This document shows, piece by piece, positions 53,105 to 62,483 of a stretch of DNA of 64,000 nucleotides; positions within the stretch are counted from its first letter, which is position 1; every line of letters begins with the position of its first letter. The DNA is from Sulfurospirillum diekertiae (GTDB lineage: Bacteria; Campylobacterota; Campylobacteria; Campylobacterales; Sulfurospirillaceae): contig NZ_CP021416.1 of the NCBI RefSeq assembly GCF_002162315.1, positions 992,001 to 1,056,000 of the forward strand, in the 5' to 3' direction. Below the pieces are notes generated by a model. It was given only the letters and a program-made list of their open reading frames with translations. It did not search any database and was not told the DNA's origin. Position numbers and translations under genes: made by a program.

Positions 53105-55181
53105 ATGAAAAAATTGGGACAAGTTGTTACTTGGTTTGTTCATGGGTATCAGTATCTTCGCTACAGGGGCACTTGCTTCTGACGAGGGCGGGCATACGAT
53201 GCAAATGACTAAGGAAGCGCGGGATGTCATTGCTAATCCTAAGGGGACAAAGGAAAGCAGAGGCGTTGTCTCGTTGCAAGACTACATTGTAGAAGAGCAG
53301 GCTATGTATGACTGGCTCTTTAAAAACCATCCTATTTTTACCAAATACGGTGGCAAAACGGTTGGCAAACTTGTTGTTGCAGATCGTGGACATGAGTGGC
53401 TAGCAGAAGGTCATGGTAAAGACATGTCTAAAGCGAGTAAACGTGGCGCAGATGCTCTTAGTTCTATGATGTACAGAGTAGCAAGAACATCAACACTCTC
53501 TTATCCAAATAAGTTCATTGGACCAGAGAAATGTGGTGAGTGTCACCCTGCACAATACGAGACATGGAGCAGATCACGACATGCAACAACCGTACGTTTT
53601 CCGGGTGAGCATCCAGAGGTCAACAACAAGTTGAATGACCCTGTATTCTCAAGCGATTCAGCATCTATCTTACCACAAGGTATTACGCCAGATGTTATCT
53701 ACTGTACAATTGGGCATTTACGAACTAAACTGGGCTTCTTTGATGCTTGGTTGCTTCGTGGTACTTACCATGTAGAAGGTGGTCTTCTTAAAAATGGTAC
53801 AGGTCAAATCACCGCGGGTGCAAACCAATTCCAACGAACATGGGCACTCAATCTTACGCCTGAAGTTGCACAAAAAATCAAAAAATATGTCCCTGATTTT
53901 CCTGTAACACTAGCAGACTATGGTGTAAATGGTGGTTATGTAAGAGGTCTTGCTTCGTATGCAGCTAAATATAAAACAGAGATGGCTTTCCAAGCATCTA
54001 CTTCCTATTGTGAAGTATGTCATCCATGGAAATTCGATTTCAAAAGTTCAGCAGAGTTCTACGGCGCACTTGGTAATGCGAAAGAGCTTCAAAAACACAC
54101 GATCTCTAAAGGAGTTTCTTGTGAAGAATGTCATGGTGCTGGCGGTCACTTAGAGGGTAGTTCAGGACTTCTCTATTCTGATTGTGAGCGTTGTCATCAA
54201 CGATTTGACTATAGCCCAGACTTAGCTAAAAATCCTGCAATCGCGGGTAAACCAGATTTGGCACTTAGTTCCAAATTCAAATCAATGGGACCTGGATGTG
54301 GAACTGAAGGTGCGCAATCTTACTTTACGGCACACTACGATAAAGGTATGAGATGTACAACCTGTCATGATCCTCATGATGTTACAGGACCTGTTACGGG
54401 CGAAAAAGACCTTAAAGGTACGGTTAACTACAATTCAGAGCAAGGCTATTTGAGTTCACTTTACACGAAGCCAAAACTCAAAAAGAATTGTGCAGATTGT
54501 CACAAAGAAGCAGCGTATATTCAGTCAAAATCTGATACGCACAGTAAAAACAGTTGTCAAAGTTGTCACATGCCATATATGATGAGCTGTGAAAACTTCT
54601 ATGCAATCCAATTCCAAGATCAAGCGGGATTTGATACACAACGAAGATCACATATCTGGAAAATTGATGTTGATCCTAAACACAAAACTTTGGTACCAGG
54701 TTCAAAAGCTACCGGTCCTAGAGATGCAAAAGATTGGCATTTTGAACGTGACGATAAAGGTCATAATTTTGTTGACTTGATGTGGTCATGTGCACGTACC
54801 AGTTGGGCTGATAAAGAACAAATTGATGCTAAAGGTTGCCATAGTATCGTTCAATCAGAACTCAAAGAGACACTTCACTTCAAAGACCAAAAACAAGTCT
54901 ATGATGAAGTTATGGGATGGCAAACACCTGTCAAAGACAAATATACACAGGTCAAAGTGGGCATCCAAGGTCTTTATGCAATGCTTGAAGTCAAAAAACT
55001 CACTCCATCTGATAAGACAAGAGTCTATGAGTTGATTGAAAAAGCGCAAGAGGCCGTTGATCTTCTTGAAAAAGATGGTTCATGGGGTATGCATGGATTT
55101 AAATATACCAAACAAAGAATTGATGCAGCAGTTGAGTATATTACTGAAGCACAAAGAATTGTGGGTAAAAATGTTAAGTAG
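53105..55181 (+). CDS. mccA: Octaheme cytochrome c sulfite reductase MccA, start shifted by an A6 tract
   Basis: Periplasmic sulfite reductase of about 690 residues. It has seven CXXCH sites (CGECH, CEVCH, CEECH, CERCH, CTTCH, CADCH, CQSCH) and a C-terminal CX15CH site (CARTSW...AKGCH) that holds the eighth, catalytic heme, the diagnostic feature of MccA. A strong AGGAGG points to ATG 53105, but that frame is lost; removing one A from 53108-53113 gives a good signal peptide (MKNWDKLLLGLFMGISIFA). As written, the long frame begins at 53124 with TTG and no ribosome site. Confidence 0.9.
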
Positions 55182-55266
55182 TGGTGTCACACTTCATTAG
55201 AGGGTGACTTTGAAAATGGGCTATGGCTTCATAGCCCATTTATATCAACAACATAAGGGTATTGCG

Positions 55267-56052
55267 ATGAGAAGTAAAAAAATTTCTATAGGATTATTTG
55301 TATTTATTTGTTTGGTTTCTCAAGGTTTTGCTGGTGAGCTAAAAACACAAGTACAAAAAGAGTCATATAGTATTGGTGTTTCCACCGGAAGCTATATTTC
55401 CAATCAACTTTTTGAACAATCTGAAATGGGTGCAAAAGTAGATGTCAATGCCGTTATTGACGGTTTTGTTGATGCACTCAAAAAGCAACAAAAATTGAGC
55501 GATGAAGAGATTATTACCAATTTAAATAATCGTGCTGAAGTCTTAAACAAAGTCAGCCAAGAAAAATTCAAACAAGCGTTAGATAAAAATATTGCTGATG
55601 GCAAAAAATATTTAGCCAATAATGCTAAAAATAAAAATGTTAAAACAACAAAATCAGGATTGCAATACGAAGTGCTCACGCTTGGTGCGGGTGCTAAGCC
55701 ACAAAAAGAGAGCATTGTCCTTATTAATTATAAAGCGTATTTAGTAGATGGTAAAGTGTTTGATGATACTTATGCGCGTAAAGAGCCAGCGCATCTTTCC
55801 ATGATTAATATTGTGGATGGATTACAAGAAGGATTGATGCTCATGAATGAGGGCTCTAAATATAAGTTGGTTATTCCAAGTGAACTTGCGTATGGAAATG
55901 CAGATATGCAAGAGATTCCTGGAGGCTCAACGGTTATTTTTGAGGTAGAGTTGACGAAGGTACTTAAACCGGGTGAACTTGCTAACAGTGCAAAACCACT
56001 CAGTGAAGAGGAAATGAAACAAGCTCATGGGGTTGAGAAAAAGAAACTGTAG
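55267..56052 (+). CDS. mccB: FKBP-type peptidyl-prolyl isomerase MccB
   Basis: A 261-residue exported protein: signal peptide (ending SQGFAGE), N-terminal dimerisation domain of the FkpA/Mip type and a C-terminal FKBP domain (VLINYKAYLVDGKVFDDTY, LQEGLMLMNEGSKYKLVIPSELAYG). ATG 55267 behind AAGGG is chosen; the longer frame starts in the mccA 3' region. mccB follows mccA in Wolinella too and probably assists folding of MccA. Confidence 0.87.
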   Translation: MRSKKISIGLFVFICLVSQGFAGELKTQVQKESYSIGVSTGSYISNQLFEQSEMGAKVDVNAVIDGFVDALKKQQKLSDEEIITNLNNRAEVLNKVSQEKFKQALDKNIADGKKYLANNAKNKNVKTTKSGLQYEVLTLGAGAKPQKESIVLINYKAYLVDGKVFDDTYARKEPAHLSMINIVDGLQEGLMLMNEGSKYKLVIPSELAYGNADMQEIPGGSTVIFEVELTKVLKPGELANSAKPLSEEEMKQAHGVEKKKL

Positions 56053-56088
56053 AGCTTGTGATTCAGCTACACAAAATTGGAGGGGAAG

Positions 56089-56760
56089 ATGGAAAATGAC
56101 GGGAAAAGAAGAGCCTTTCTAAAATATATAGGTTTGGGTTCTGTTACATTGGGCACTGCGGGTTACAGTGTCGCATTGGAAACAGAAAAAAAAGAGAAGA
56201 AACCACATTACGGGATGATTTTTGATCAAAACAAATGTGTGGGCTGTACGGATTGTGAAGTAGCGTGCCGAAAAGTAAATGCTGTACCCGAAGGGCAAGT
56301 AAGGCTTTACGTTGAAAATAAAACAGACCCAGCAACACCGATGGAAAAACGCTATGTACGTGTTTCGTGTCAGCAGTGTGAAGATGCACCCTGTGTTGCA
56401 GTGTGCCCTAGTAAAGCATGTCATCGAGACGGCAAAACGGGTATTGTTACCATGAATCCAGATGATTGTATCGCCTGTAAATACTGCATCGTAGCGTGTC
56501 CGTATGATGTTCGTTTTATCAATGAAAAAACAAAAGCAGCGGAGAATTGTAATTTCTGTCTTAATACCAACTTGGCTAAAGGGCAAGCGCCAGGTTGTGT
56601 GGAAGCGTGTAAATATAAAGCATTGGTATTTGGTGATTTAAACGATGAGAATTCGTACATCAACCAAATCTTACAGGTCAAAGATTCTGTTCGCATGAAG
56701 CCGACGTATGGAACAAAACCGAGCTTGCGATACATACCTGTTGTAAAGGTGGGGGTGTGA
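56089..56760 (+). CDS. mccC: MccC iron-sulfur subunit (NrfC-like)
   Basis: A 223-residue 4Fe-4S protein with a twin-arginine-like leader (KRRAFLKYIG) and four clusters: CVGCTDCEVACR, CQQCEDAPCVAVCP, CIACKYCIVACP and CNFC...CVEAC. It carries electrons from the quinol-oxidising MccD to periplasmic MccA. ATG 56089 has GGAGGGG; a TTG four codons upstream is rejected. Confidence 0.9.
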   Translation: MENDGKRRAFLKYIGLGSVTLGTAGYSVALETEKKEKKPHYGMIFDQNKCVGCTDCEVACRKVNAVPEGQVRLYVENKTDPATPMEKRYVRVSCQQCEDAPCVAVCPSKACHRDGKTGIVTMNPDDCIACKYCIVACPYDVRFINEKTKAAENCNFCLNTNLAKGQAPGCVEACKYKALVFGDLNDENSYINQILQVKDSVRMKPTYGTKPSLRYIPVVKVGV

Positions 56761-56761
56761 T

Positions 56762-57724
56762 ATGAATGGAGCTATTAATTTTACACACGGATTTTCACAT
56801 GGCGTTGAGTGGGGTTGGCCGATCGCGGTTTATCTTCTGCTTGCAGGTATCTCAGGTGGTGCGCTTATTGTTGCATTATTGGTACGTTTCTATAAAAAAC
56901 AACAGGTTGATACACCATTGCTCAAAGCAGCTTCTTTAGTCTCCTTTGTGACGATTGCGTTTGGTATGGTCTTTTTGGTGGGCGATCTTGAAAAACCACT
57001 TTATTTTTGGAAAATTTTGATTCATTATAATTTCACATCGGTCATGTCTATTGGTGTTATGGCGATTTCGATCTATATTCCACTCACATTGATTATGTGC
57101 CTTTATATGTTTGAGAAAGAAATTTCGATGGTGTTGGCAAAGAAGAGCCAATTGGTGAGCTATTTTGCGATGATTATGGCTATTTTGACTAAAATCCGCC
57201 CTTTCATTGAAGTGTTAAGTGTTATCTTTGCAGTCGTTATTTGTGCCTATACTGGTTTTTTAATTTCTGTTTTGGTACGCTTTCCTATTCTCAATACAGC
57301 GATTCTTCCAGCACTTTTTGTGGTTTCGGGGCTTTCCGCTGGAACGGCGTCGGCTGGTATGGTGGCTTCGTATCTGTTCAAAGAAGACACGCACTCATCT
57401 GATCTTAAAACACTCCATACGATCGAATGGCCTATTATGGCGGTTGAGATTATGTTGATTGCGATGTTGTTTGTCTCTTTATTGGTGGGCAATGAGTTTC
57501 AACAAACGACCACCGTTGCGTTTAAAAGCGGTGTGTTTGCCAACCTCTTTTGGTTCGGTGTGATGGGAGTTGGTTTTGGACTTCCTCTAGTTCTTAACTT
57601 TGCTTTAGGCAAAAAAATGGCTTCGACACACATGGCATTTTACCTCTCTGGTATGGCAAATGTGCTAGGTGTTTTATGCCTTAGAATGTTTATTATTTAC
57701 GCTGGACAAACGTTTGGCGTGTAA
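56762..57724 (+). CDS. mccD: MccD membrane quinol dehydrogenase (NrfD-like)
   Basis: A 320-residue polytopic protein of the NrfD/PsrC family with about eight to ten helices (opening WGWPIAVYLLLAGISGGALIVA). It takes electrons from menaquinol and gives them to MccC. The start follows the mccC stop directly; the ribosome site GGGGGTG lies in the mccC end. Confidence 0.9.
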   Translation: MNGAINFTHGFSHGVEWGWPIAVYLLLAGISGGALIVALLVRFYKKQQVDTPLLKAASLVSFVTIAFGMVFLVGDLEKPLYFWKILIHYNFTSVMSIGVMAISIYIPLTLIMCLYMFEKEISMVLAKKSQLVSYFAMIMAILTKIRPFIEVLSVIFAVVICAYTGFLISVLVRFPILNTAILPALFVVSGLSAGTASAGMVASYLFKEDTHSSDLKTLHTIEWPIMAVEIMLIAMLFVSLLVGNEFQQTTTVAFKSGVFANLFWFGVMGVGFGLPLVLNFALGKKMASTHMAFYLSGMANVLGVLCLRMFIIYAGQTFGV

Positions 57725-57754
57725 GACGTATCAATTTAATTTTAAAGGTTTAGC

Positions 57755-60448
57755 ATGAAGTTCATATCCATTTTAGGGAAACTCTTTTTTTCGTACAAGT
57801 TTATCCTCTTCATGTTATTTCTCTTAGGTTTGGGTGCGGGTGTTGCGACGTTTGTTGAGAGTGCTTACGACACCCAAACCGCCAAAGTGTTAGTCTATGA
57901 TGCTTTCTGGTATGAAGCGGTGATGCTTTTATTGACACTTGCCCTTATAGGGATTATCTACAAAAATAAAATGTGGAAAAAGCCGGGTGCTTTTATTTTG
58001 CATCTTGCATTCATCGCCATTCTCATAGGTGCGGGATTGACGCGTTACATGGGATATGAGGGCATTATTCACATCAGAGAGGGACTCAGTGAAAATGAGA
58101 TGCTCAGTGTTAAAGCCTACTTACAAATTAAGACCGAAAAAGAATCATTTGAATATCCGCTAGCCTTAGCACAAATGGGCAATAACAGCTTTTCCTATCG
58201 TGAAATAATCGATGGGAAACCTTTACATGTAAACTATAAAAGCTATCATGCAGGCGCCAAAGGTGAACTTGGTACGCTCTTGGTGGAAGTCACCTATGAT
58301 AATAAAACAAAAACAGCCAAGATAGAAGGTGGTGCAGGGTGGATTGAACCTCCAATACTGCTTCATTTTGATAATGTTGAAATAGCGCTCGCTTGGGGTT
58401 CAAAAGTCGTTGAACTTCCTTTTACTCTCAAGCTGGTTGATTTTCAATTAGAGCGATATGCCGGTTCTCAAAGTCCTTCTTCGTATGCTAGTGAAATTGA
58501 AGTACAAGACAAAGCAGAAGAGCGCACCTTGCCATACCGTATTTTTATGAACCATCCTTTACACTATAAAGGGTATACCTTTTTTCAATCTTCCTACGAT
58601 ACCGACGAAAAAGGAACGATTTTGGAAGTCAATAAAGACCCTGGCAAATGGCCAACTTATTTTGGGTATTTGCTGCTTTGTATAGGATTTATCGGTAATT
58701 TTTTTACCAAAGGGAGCCGATTTTTAAAATTGCGTTCATTCCTTCAAAAAAGTGCTTTAGCACTTTTCTTACCGCTTCTGCTCTGTTCATCTACTTTTTT
58801 AAAAGCAGATACCACCGATTCCCTTGAGCAGTTTCGCAAAAACTCGCGTGATCATGCTAATGGAGCGTTTAGTGCTTTATTGGTGCAAGATTATATGGGG
58901 CGCATTAAGCCTATTAGCACTGAAGCGGTTGAAATTGTCAATAAAATAGCGGGCAAAAGCTTTCTTTTTGGACTTACACCTGAGCAGGTGATTCTAGGGA
59001 TGAGCTCAAACGCCGTTCTTTGGCAAGAACTCCCTATCATCAAACTCTCCAATGCAAACATTAAAAAAGCGCTCAATCTACCTCCTGAAACAGAGTATGT
59101 AAGTTTTGCTTCTATGTTCGATACAGAAGGCTACTATAAACTGGCAAAACAGGTGGCGAGTGCCAATCAAAAAACGCAAAAAAGACGGGATACCTTTGAT
59201 ACCGATGTCATTAAATTTGATGAAAAACTCAATGTCGCTTATCTTACTTTAAAAGGTGTCTTTTTTAAATTTATTCCGATTCCAAATGATCCTGCGCATA
59301 AATGGATCGCTCCGAATGACGCTTTTGACAATCCTATGATTAGTAGTGATGTTAAAAGCATGCTTAATGACTACTTTGTAGCGCTTCAAGACGGTGTGAC
59401 AAATAACCACTGGGAGAGTGCCAACATAGCACTTGCGAAGCTCAAAGAAAATCAACGCACAACCAGCGGTGATATTTTGCCAAGCGATACACGCGTACAG
59501 GCTGAAGTGCTTTACAACCATATGGGGCTGTTTCAAAAACTTGTTGGATTTTACTTTGTGCTTGGCATCGGCGCATTCATTTTAGCGGTCTTTTCTATCT
59601 TTACATGTAAAAGTTATCCAAAGCTTGAAAAGGGTGTTTTATACTTCTTTATGGCGGGATTTATCGTACATACATTAGGGTTAGCATTGAGATGGTATAT
59701 CTCAGGACATGCCCCATGGAGTGACTCGTACGAGTCGATGGTTTACATCGGTTGGTCAGCAAGTTTCGCAGGTGTGATGGTCTTTCGCAAATCCATTCTC
59801 TCCCTCTCCGCGGCTGCCATACTTGCTGCCATCGTGATGCTGGTCGCACACATGAGTTTTGTCAATCCACAAATCACCAATCTTGTTCCTGTTTTAAAAT
59901 CGTACTGGCTGACGATTCATGTCTCTGTTATTACCGCCAGTTATGGCTTTTTGGGTATGGGTGCACTGCTTGGTTTAATGGCTTTAGTGTTGATGCTCTT
60001 TAAAAATAAGAAAAATGCGTTACGCATTAATGAGCAGATCAGGCATATCGCTGCAATCAATGAAATCAGCCTTATCATCGGGCTTTCCATGCTAACGGTT
60101 GGAAACTTCTTTGGGGGTATTTGGGCGAATGAGTCATGGGGACGTTACTGGGGTTGGGATCCTAAAGAGACATGGGCATTTGTTTCTATCATTGTGTATG
60201 CCATAATCGTGCATCTTCGTTTTATTCCAAAATTGAACTCCATCTATGTCTTTTCCATCGCGTCACTTTTGGGTTATACTTCCATCATTATGACCTATTT
60301 TGGGGTGAATTTTTATCTGACAGGTATGCACTCGTATGCCGCAACGGGTGAAAGTCCTGATGTTCCAAGTTTTGTTTATTATACGTTGATCATTCTTCTG
60401 AGTCTTTGTGCGTTGGCGTATAAAGGTAGAGATGTGAAAACCGTTTAA
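57755..60448 (+). CDS. ccsA1: CcsA1 cytochrome c synthase for the CX15CH heme site
   Basis: An 897-residue CcsBA-type fusion heme lyase: ResB/CcsB part at the N-terminus, periplasmic domain and the CcsA/CcmF part with the WWD-type heme-handling motif WGRYWGWDPKETWAF and flanking histidines in LGLALRWYISGHAPWSD. In Wolinella the dedicated CcsA1 attaches the unusual MccA heme; its place at the end of the mcc operon supports the same role here. Two exact palindromes (58223, 59601) encode LHVN and FTCK. Confidence 0.9.
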   Translation: MKFISILGKLFFSYKFILFMLFLLGLGAGVATFVESAYDTQTAKVLVYDAFWYEAVMLLLTLALIGIIYKNKMWKKPGAFILHLAFIAILIGAGLTRYMGYEGIIHIREGLSENEMLSVKAYLQIKTEKESFEYPLALAQMGNNSFSYREIIDGKPLHVNYKSYHAGAKGELGTLLVEVTYDNKTKTAKIEGGAGWIEPPILLHFDNVEIALAWGSKVVELPFTLKLVDFQLERYAGSQSPSSYASEIEVQDKAEERTLPYRIFMNHPLHYKGYTFFQSSYDTDEKGTILEVNKDPGKWPTYFGYLLLCIGFIGNFFTKGSRFLKLRSFLQKSALALFLPLLLCSSTFLKADTTDSLEQFRKNSRDHANGAFSALLVQDYMGRIKPISTEAVEIVNKIAGKSFLFGLTPEQVILGMSSNAVLWQELPIIKLSNANIKKALNLPPETEYVSFASMFDTEGYYKLAKQVASANQKTQKRRDTFDTDVIKFDEKLNVAYLTLKGVFFKFIPIPNDPAHKWIAPNDAFDNPMISSDVKSMLNDYFVALQDGVTNNHWESANIALAKLKENQRTTSGDILPSDTRVQAEVLYNHMGLFQKLVGFYFVLGIGAFILAVFSIFTCKSYPKLEKGVLYFFMAGFIVHTLGLALRWYISGHAPWSDSYESMVYIGWSASFAGVMVFRKSILSLSAAAILAAIVMLVAHMSFVNPQITNLVPVLKSYWLTIHVSVITASYGFLGMGALLGLMALVLMLFKNKKNALRINEQIRHIAAINEISLIIGLSMLTVGNFFGGIWANESWGRYWGWDPKETWAFVSIIVYAIIVHLRFIPKLNSIYVFSIASLLGYTSIIMTYFGVNFYLTGMHSYAATGESPDVPSFVYYTLIILLSLCALAYKGRDVKTV

Positions 60449-60550
60449 GCACCAAAGGTGCGTGTGGGCTCACTGCCGAAGTGAACCCAGTGTTAACGTA
60501 GCTTGTAGCGCTTTGCTTTAAAAGCGTGTTTAGAGTTCTGCAAGAACTCT
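60449..60550 (+). other. Array of four small hairpins between ccsA1 and the Sel1 gene
   Basis: In 102 nt four stems follow each other: GCACC/GGTGC (60449-60461), GGG-TCACT/AGTGA-CCC (60466-60488), CGCTTT/AAAGCG (60509-60526) and AGAGTTCT/AGAACTCT (60532-60550). The block starts right after the ccsA1 stop and ends before the ribosome site of the next gene. It is richer in G+C than its surroundings. It could be a terminator cluster, mRNA-stabilising spacer or small RNA. Confidence 0.5.
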
Positions 60551-60575
60551 AGGTTTAATTAAAAAAGGAAGAAAA

Positions 60576-61415
60576 ATGAAAAAAGAGCTACTGATCTTAA
60601 TAGCTTGTGCCGTGATGGCGCAAGCAGGTTTTATCAAAGAGGGTATGGAAGCAAAAGAGAGTGGCGACCATCAAAAATTGGTCGAGATTTACGACAAAGC
60701 GTGCAATGAAGGCAAAGCTTCAGGGTGTTATAACCTTGCGGTACTTTATGCAGAAGGTACTGGCAATGTCACGAAAGATTTTACAAAAGCGGTTAAACTC
60801 TATGAAAAAGCGTGCGATGGCAACTTTGCATCCGCTTGTTATAACCTAGCGCTATTATATGCGGGTGGCACAGACGGTGTAAAGCAAGACTTTACAAAAG
60901 CAAGTGAACTGTATGAAAAATCATGCGCTGAAAATGAAGGATGTACCAATTTAGGACTCTTGTATGCCAATGGTGCAGGTGTCAAACAAAGCTATGCTAA
61001 AGCGGCAGAACTTTACACAAAAGCGTGTAAGAATGAAGATTTGATGGGATGCAATAACCTAGGCTTCCTGTATGCTGGTGGAAAAGGTGTGACACAAGAT
61101 TATAAGAAAGCAAGTGAATACTACCAAAAAACCTGTGATGGCAATGTGGCGGTAGGATGCGATAATCTAGGGCTTTTATACGCTGCAGGAAAAGGGGTTG
61201 CACAAGATTATAAAAAATCAAGTGAATTATACGAAAAAGCTTGCAAGAGCGGTTATGATCAAGGCTGTAATAATCTTGGCATTTTATACGCAGAAGGTAA
61301 AGGTGTAAGTGTGGATAACGCAAAAGCTAAAGAGCTTTTTAAAGGCACATGCGACAAAGGATTGCAAGTCGGTTGTGAAAATGCTCAACTCTTAGAAAAA
61401 ATAACCAAAAAATAA
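60576..61415 (+). CDS. Secreted Sel1-repeat (Hcp-like) cysteine-rich protein
   Basis: A 279-residue protein with a signal peptide (to about 17) and about seven Sel1-like repeats of 36 residues, each with the pattern AxELYEKAC...GCNNLGxLYAxGKGV and a cysteine pair. It resembles Helicobacter cysteine-rich proteins, which act as scaffolds or in redox and envelope stress. AAAAGGAAG precedes the ATG. The repeats are very similar in DNA as well, so the gene can change repeat number by recombination. Confidence 0.87.
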   Translation: MKKELLILIACAVMAQAGFIKEGMEAKESGDHQKLVEIYDKACNEGKASGCYNLAVLYAEGTGNVTKDFTKAVKLYEKACDGNFASACYNLALLYAGGTDGVKQDFTKASELYEKSCAENEGCTNLGLLYANGAGVKQSYAKAAELYTKACKNEDLMGCNNLGFLYAGGKGVTQDYKKASEYYQKTCDGNVAVGCDNLGLLYAAGKGVAQDYKKSSELYEKACKSGYDQGCNNLGILYAEGKGVSVDNAKAKELFKGTCDKGLQVGCENAQLLEKITKK

Positions 61416-61437
61416 GTTTACATGTAAGGAAAAGCAG

Positions 61438-62298
61438 ATGATGTTACGGGCGGTTTTAATTTTATTTTTTTTACTCAATATTTCTTATGCACAGATGTTT
61501 CAAACCGTTCCTGAAGCCAATGCAACCCTTATCCAATCTGGAAACGATAAATATTCATGTCCGAATTGTGGGATGCATTTGGTCAAGTTTTACAAAACCA
61601 GTCATACGCATGCAAACCATCAGTATTGCTCGATCCATTGCCTTTATGAAGCAACCCAAGGGATCATTCCTGAAGATGCTAAAGTAGTCGATACGATCAC
61701 GTTAGAGCTCATTGATGTCAAAAAAGCGTTCTATGTTGTAGGAAGTAAGGTACGAGGCACGATGACACGCACGAGCAGTTACGCCTTTGGAAGCGAAAAA
61801 GATGCGCAGACGTTTGCTACGGACAATGGCGGTCAAATCATGAATTTTGAACAAACGTATGCGGTTGCAGCCGAAGATTTTCCTAAAGATTTTGCCAAAC
61901 CAACGTCTTCAAAACTAGCTCCAAGTGCTAAAATCGAAGTACCACAAGATGCCAAATGCCCTGTATGCGGGATGTTTGTTGCCAAATACCCTCAATGGGT
62001 TGCGATGATTGCGGGTGAAAAAGCGTTCTATTTTGATGGTGTCAAAGATATGATGAAGTTCTATTTTGCACAAAAAATTGCTTCGGATAAACTCTTTGTG
62101 AGTGATTATTATAAGCTCTTAAAACTCGAAGCCACCAAAGCGTTTTACGTGAAAGGCTCCAATGTGTATGGACCGATGGGCAGTGAACTCATCCCGTTTG
62201 CGACCCAAGAAGAAGCACTCAGTTTTGCGCGTGATCATGACGGTCAAAAAGTGCTCACTTTTGAAGAAATCACCGAAATGATGGTCAAAAACCTATGA
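61438..62298 (+). CDS. Exported protein with two NosL-like domains
   Basis: A 286-residue protein with a signal peptide (ending ISYAQ) and two tandem NosL-type modules, each with a Cys-x-x-Cys-Gly-Met: CPNCGMHL (near 41) and CPVCGMFV (near 178). NosL proteins bind Cu(I) for nitrous oxide reductase assembly. The duplication suggests a copper or other metal chaperone rather than classic NosL. No nosZ is in view. It is followed by a small membrane protein and an ABC exporter. The ribosome site is fused to a TTACATGTAA palindrome (61418). Confidence 0.8.
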   Translation: MMLRAVLILFFLLNISYAQMFQTVPEANATLIQSGNDKYSCPNCGMHLVKFYKTSHTHANHQYCSIHCLYEATQGIIPEDAKVVDTITLELIDVKKAFYVVGSKVRGTMTRTSSYAFGSEKDAQTFATDNGGQIMNFEQTYAVAAEDFPKDFAKPTSSKLAPSAKIEVPQDAKCPVCGMFVAKYPQWVAMIAGEKAFYFDGVKDMMKFYFAQKIASDKLFVSDYYKLLKLEATKAFYVKGSNVYGPMGSELIPFATQEEALSFARDHDGQKVLTFEEITEMMVKNL

Positions 62299-62483
62299 AA
62301 TTTTTAGCGATGCTTGCCGCCTCTTTTTCCATCCTCTATCTGGTTTTGGTGGTCCATGCATTGCGTTATCCCAGCCAACAAAAAGCCGAAGAGCTCACCG
62401 CACTTTCGTTACATGTAAAAGACACCAAGCCCTCTTTGAGCTTTCCAACACCTGCGTATCAAAGGTTTGTGTATGCCCAGTAA
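62295..62483 (+). CDS. Small single-span membrane protein
   Basis: A 62-residue protein with one N-terminal hydrophobic segment (MKFLAMLAASFSILYLVLVVHAL) and a short soluble tail. It overlaps the NosL-like gene (ATGA) and the permease gene, so it is translated as part of the operon. No family recognised. Confidence 0.6.
   Translation: MKFLAMLAASFSILYLVLVVHALRYPSQQKAEELTALSLHVKDTKPSLSFPTPAYQRFVYAQ

Larger units (their letters stand above)
3134..62418. repeat. Dispersed 10-bp palindrome TTACATGTAA, 22 exact copies
   Basis: Exact copies start at 3134, 5287, 7020, 9686, 12431, 14049, 15193, 17707, 22149, 30631, 30815, 32982, 33971, 36338, 41731, 43455, 48227, 51253, 58223, 59601, 61418 and 62409 (found by eye, so a few could be missed). 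Five more share only the TACATGTA core (1751, 21455, 37551, 46841, 48425). With about 61% A+T a rough estimate is 0.2 exact copies in 64 kb. Most copies are inside genes, in several reading frames. The feature span marks first to last copy only. Confidence 0.9.

Noticed and set aside
53124-55181. TTG at 53124 as the real start of MccA.
   Set aside because: No ribosome site and it cuts the signal peptide; AGGAGG and ATG 53105 fit if one A of a six-A tract is surplus.
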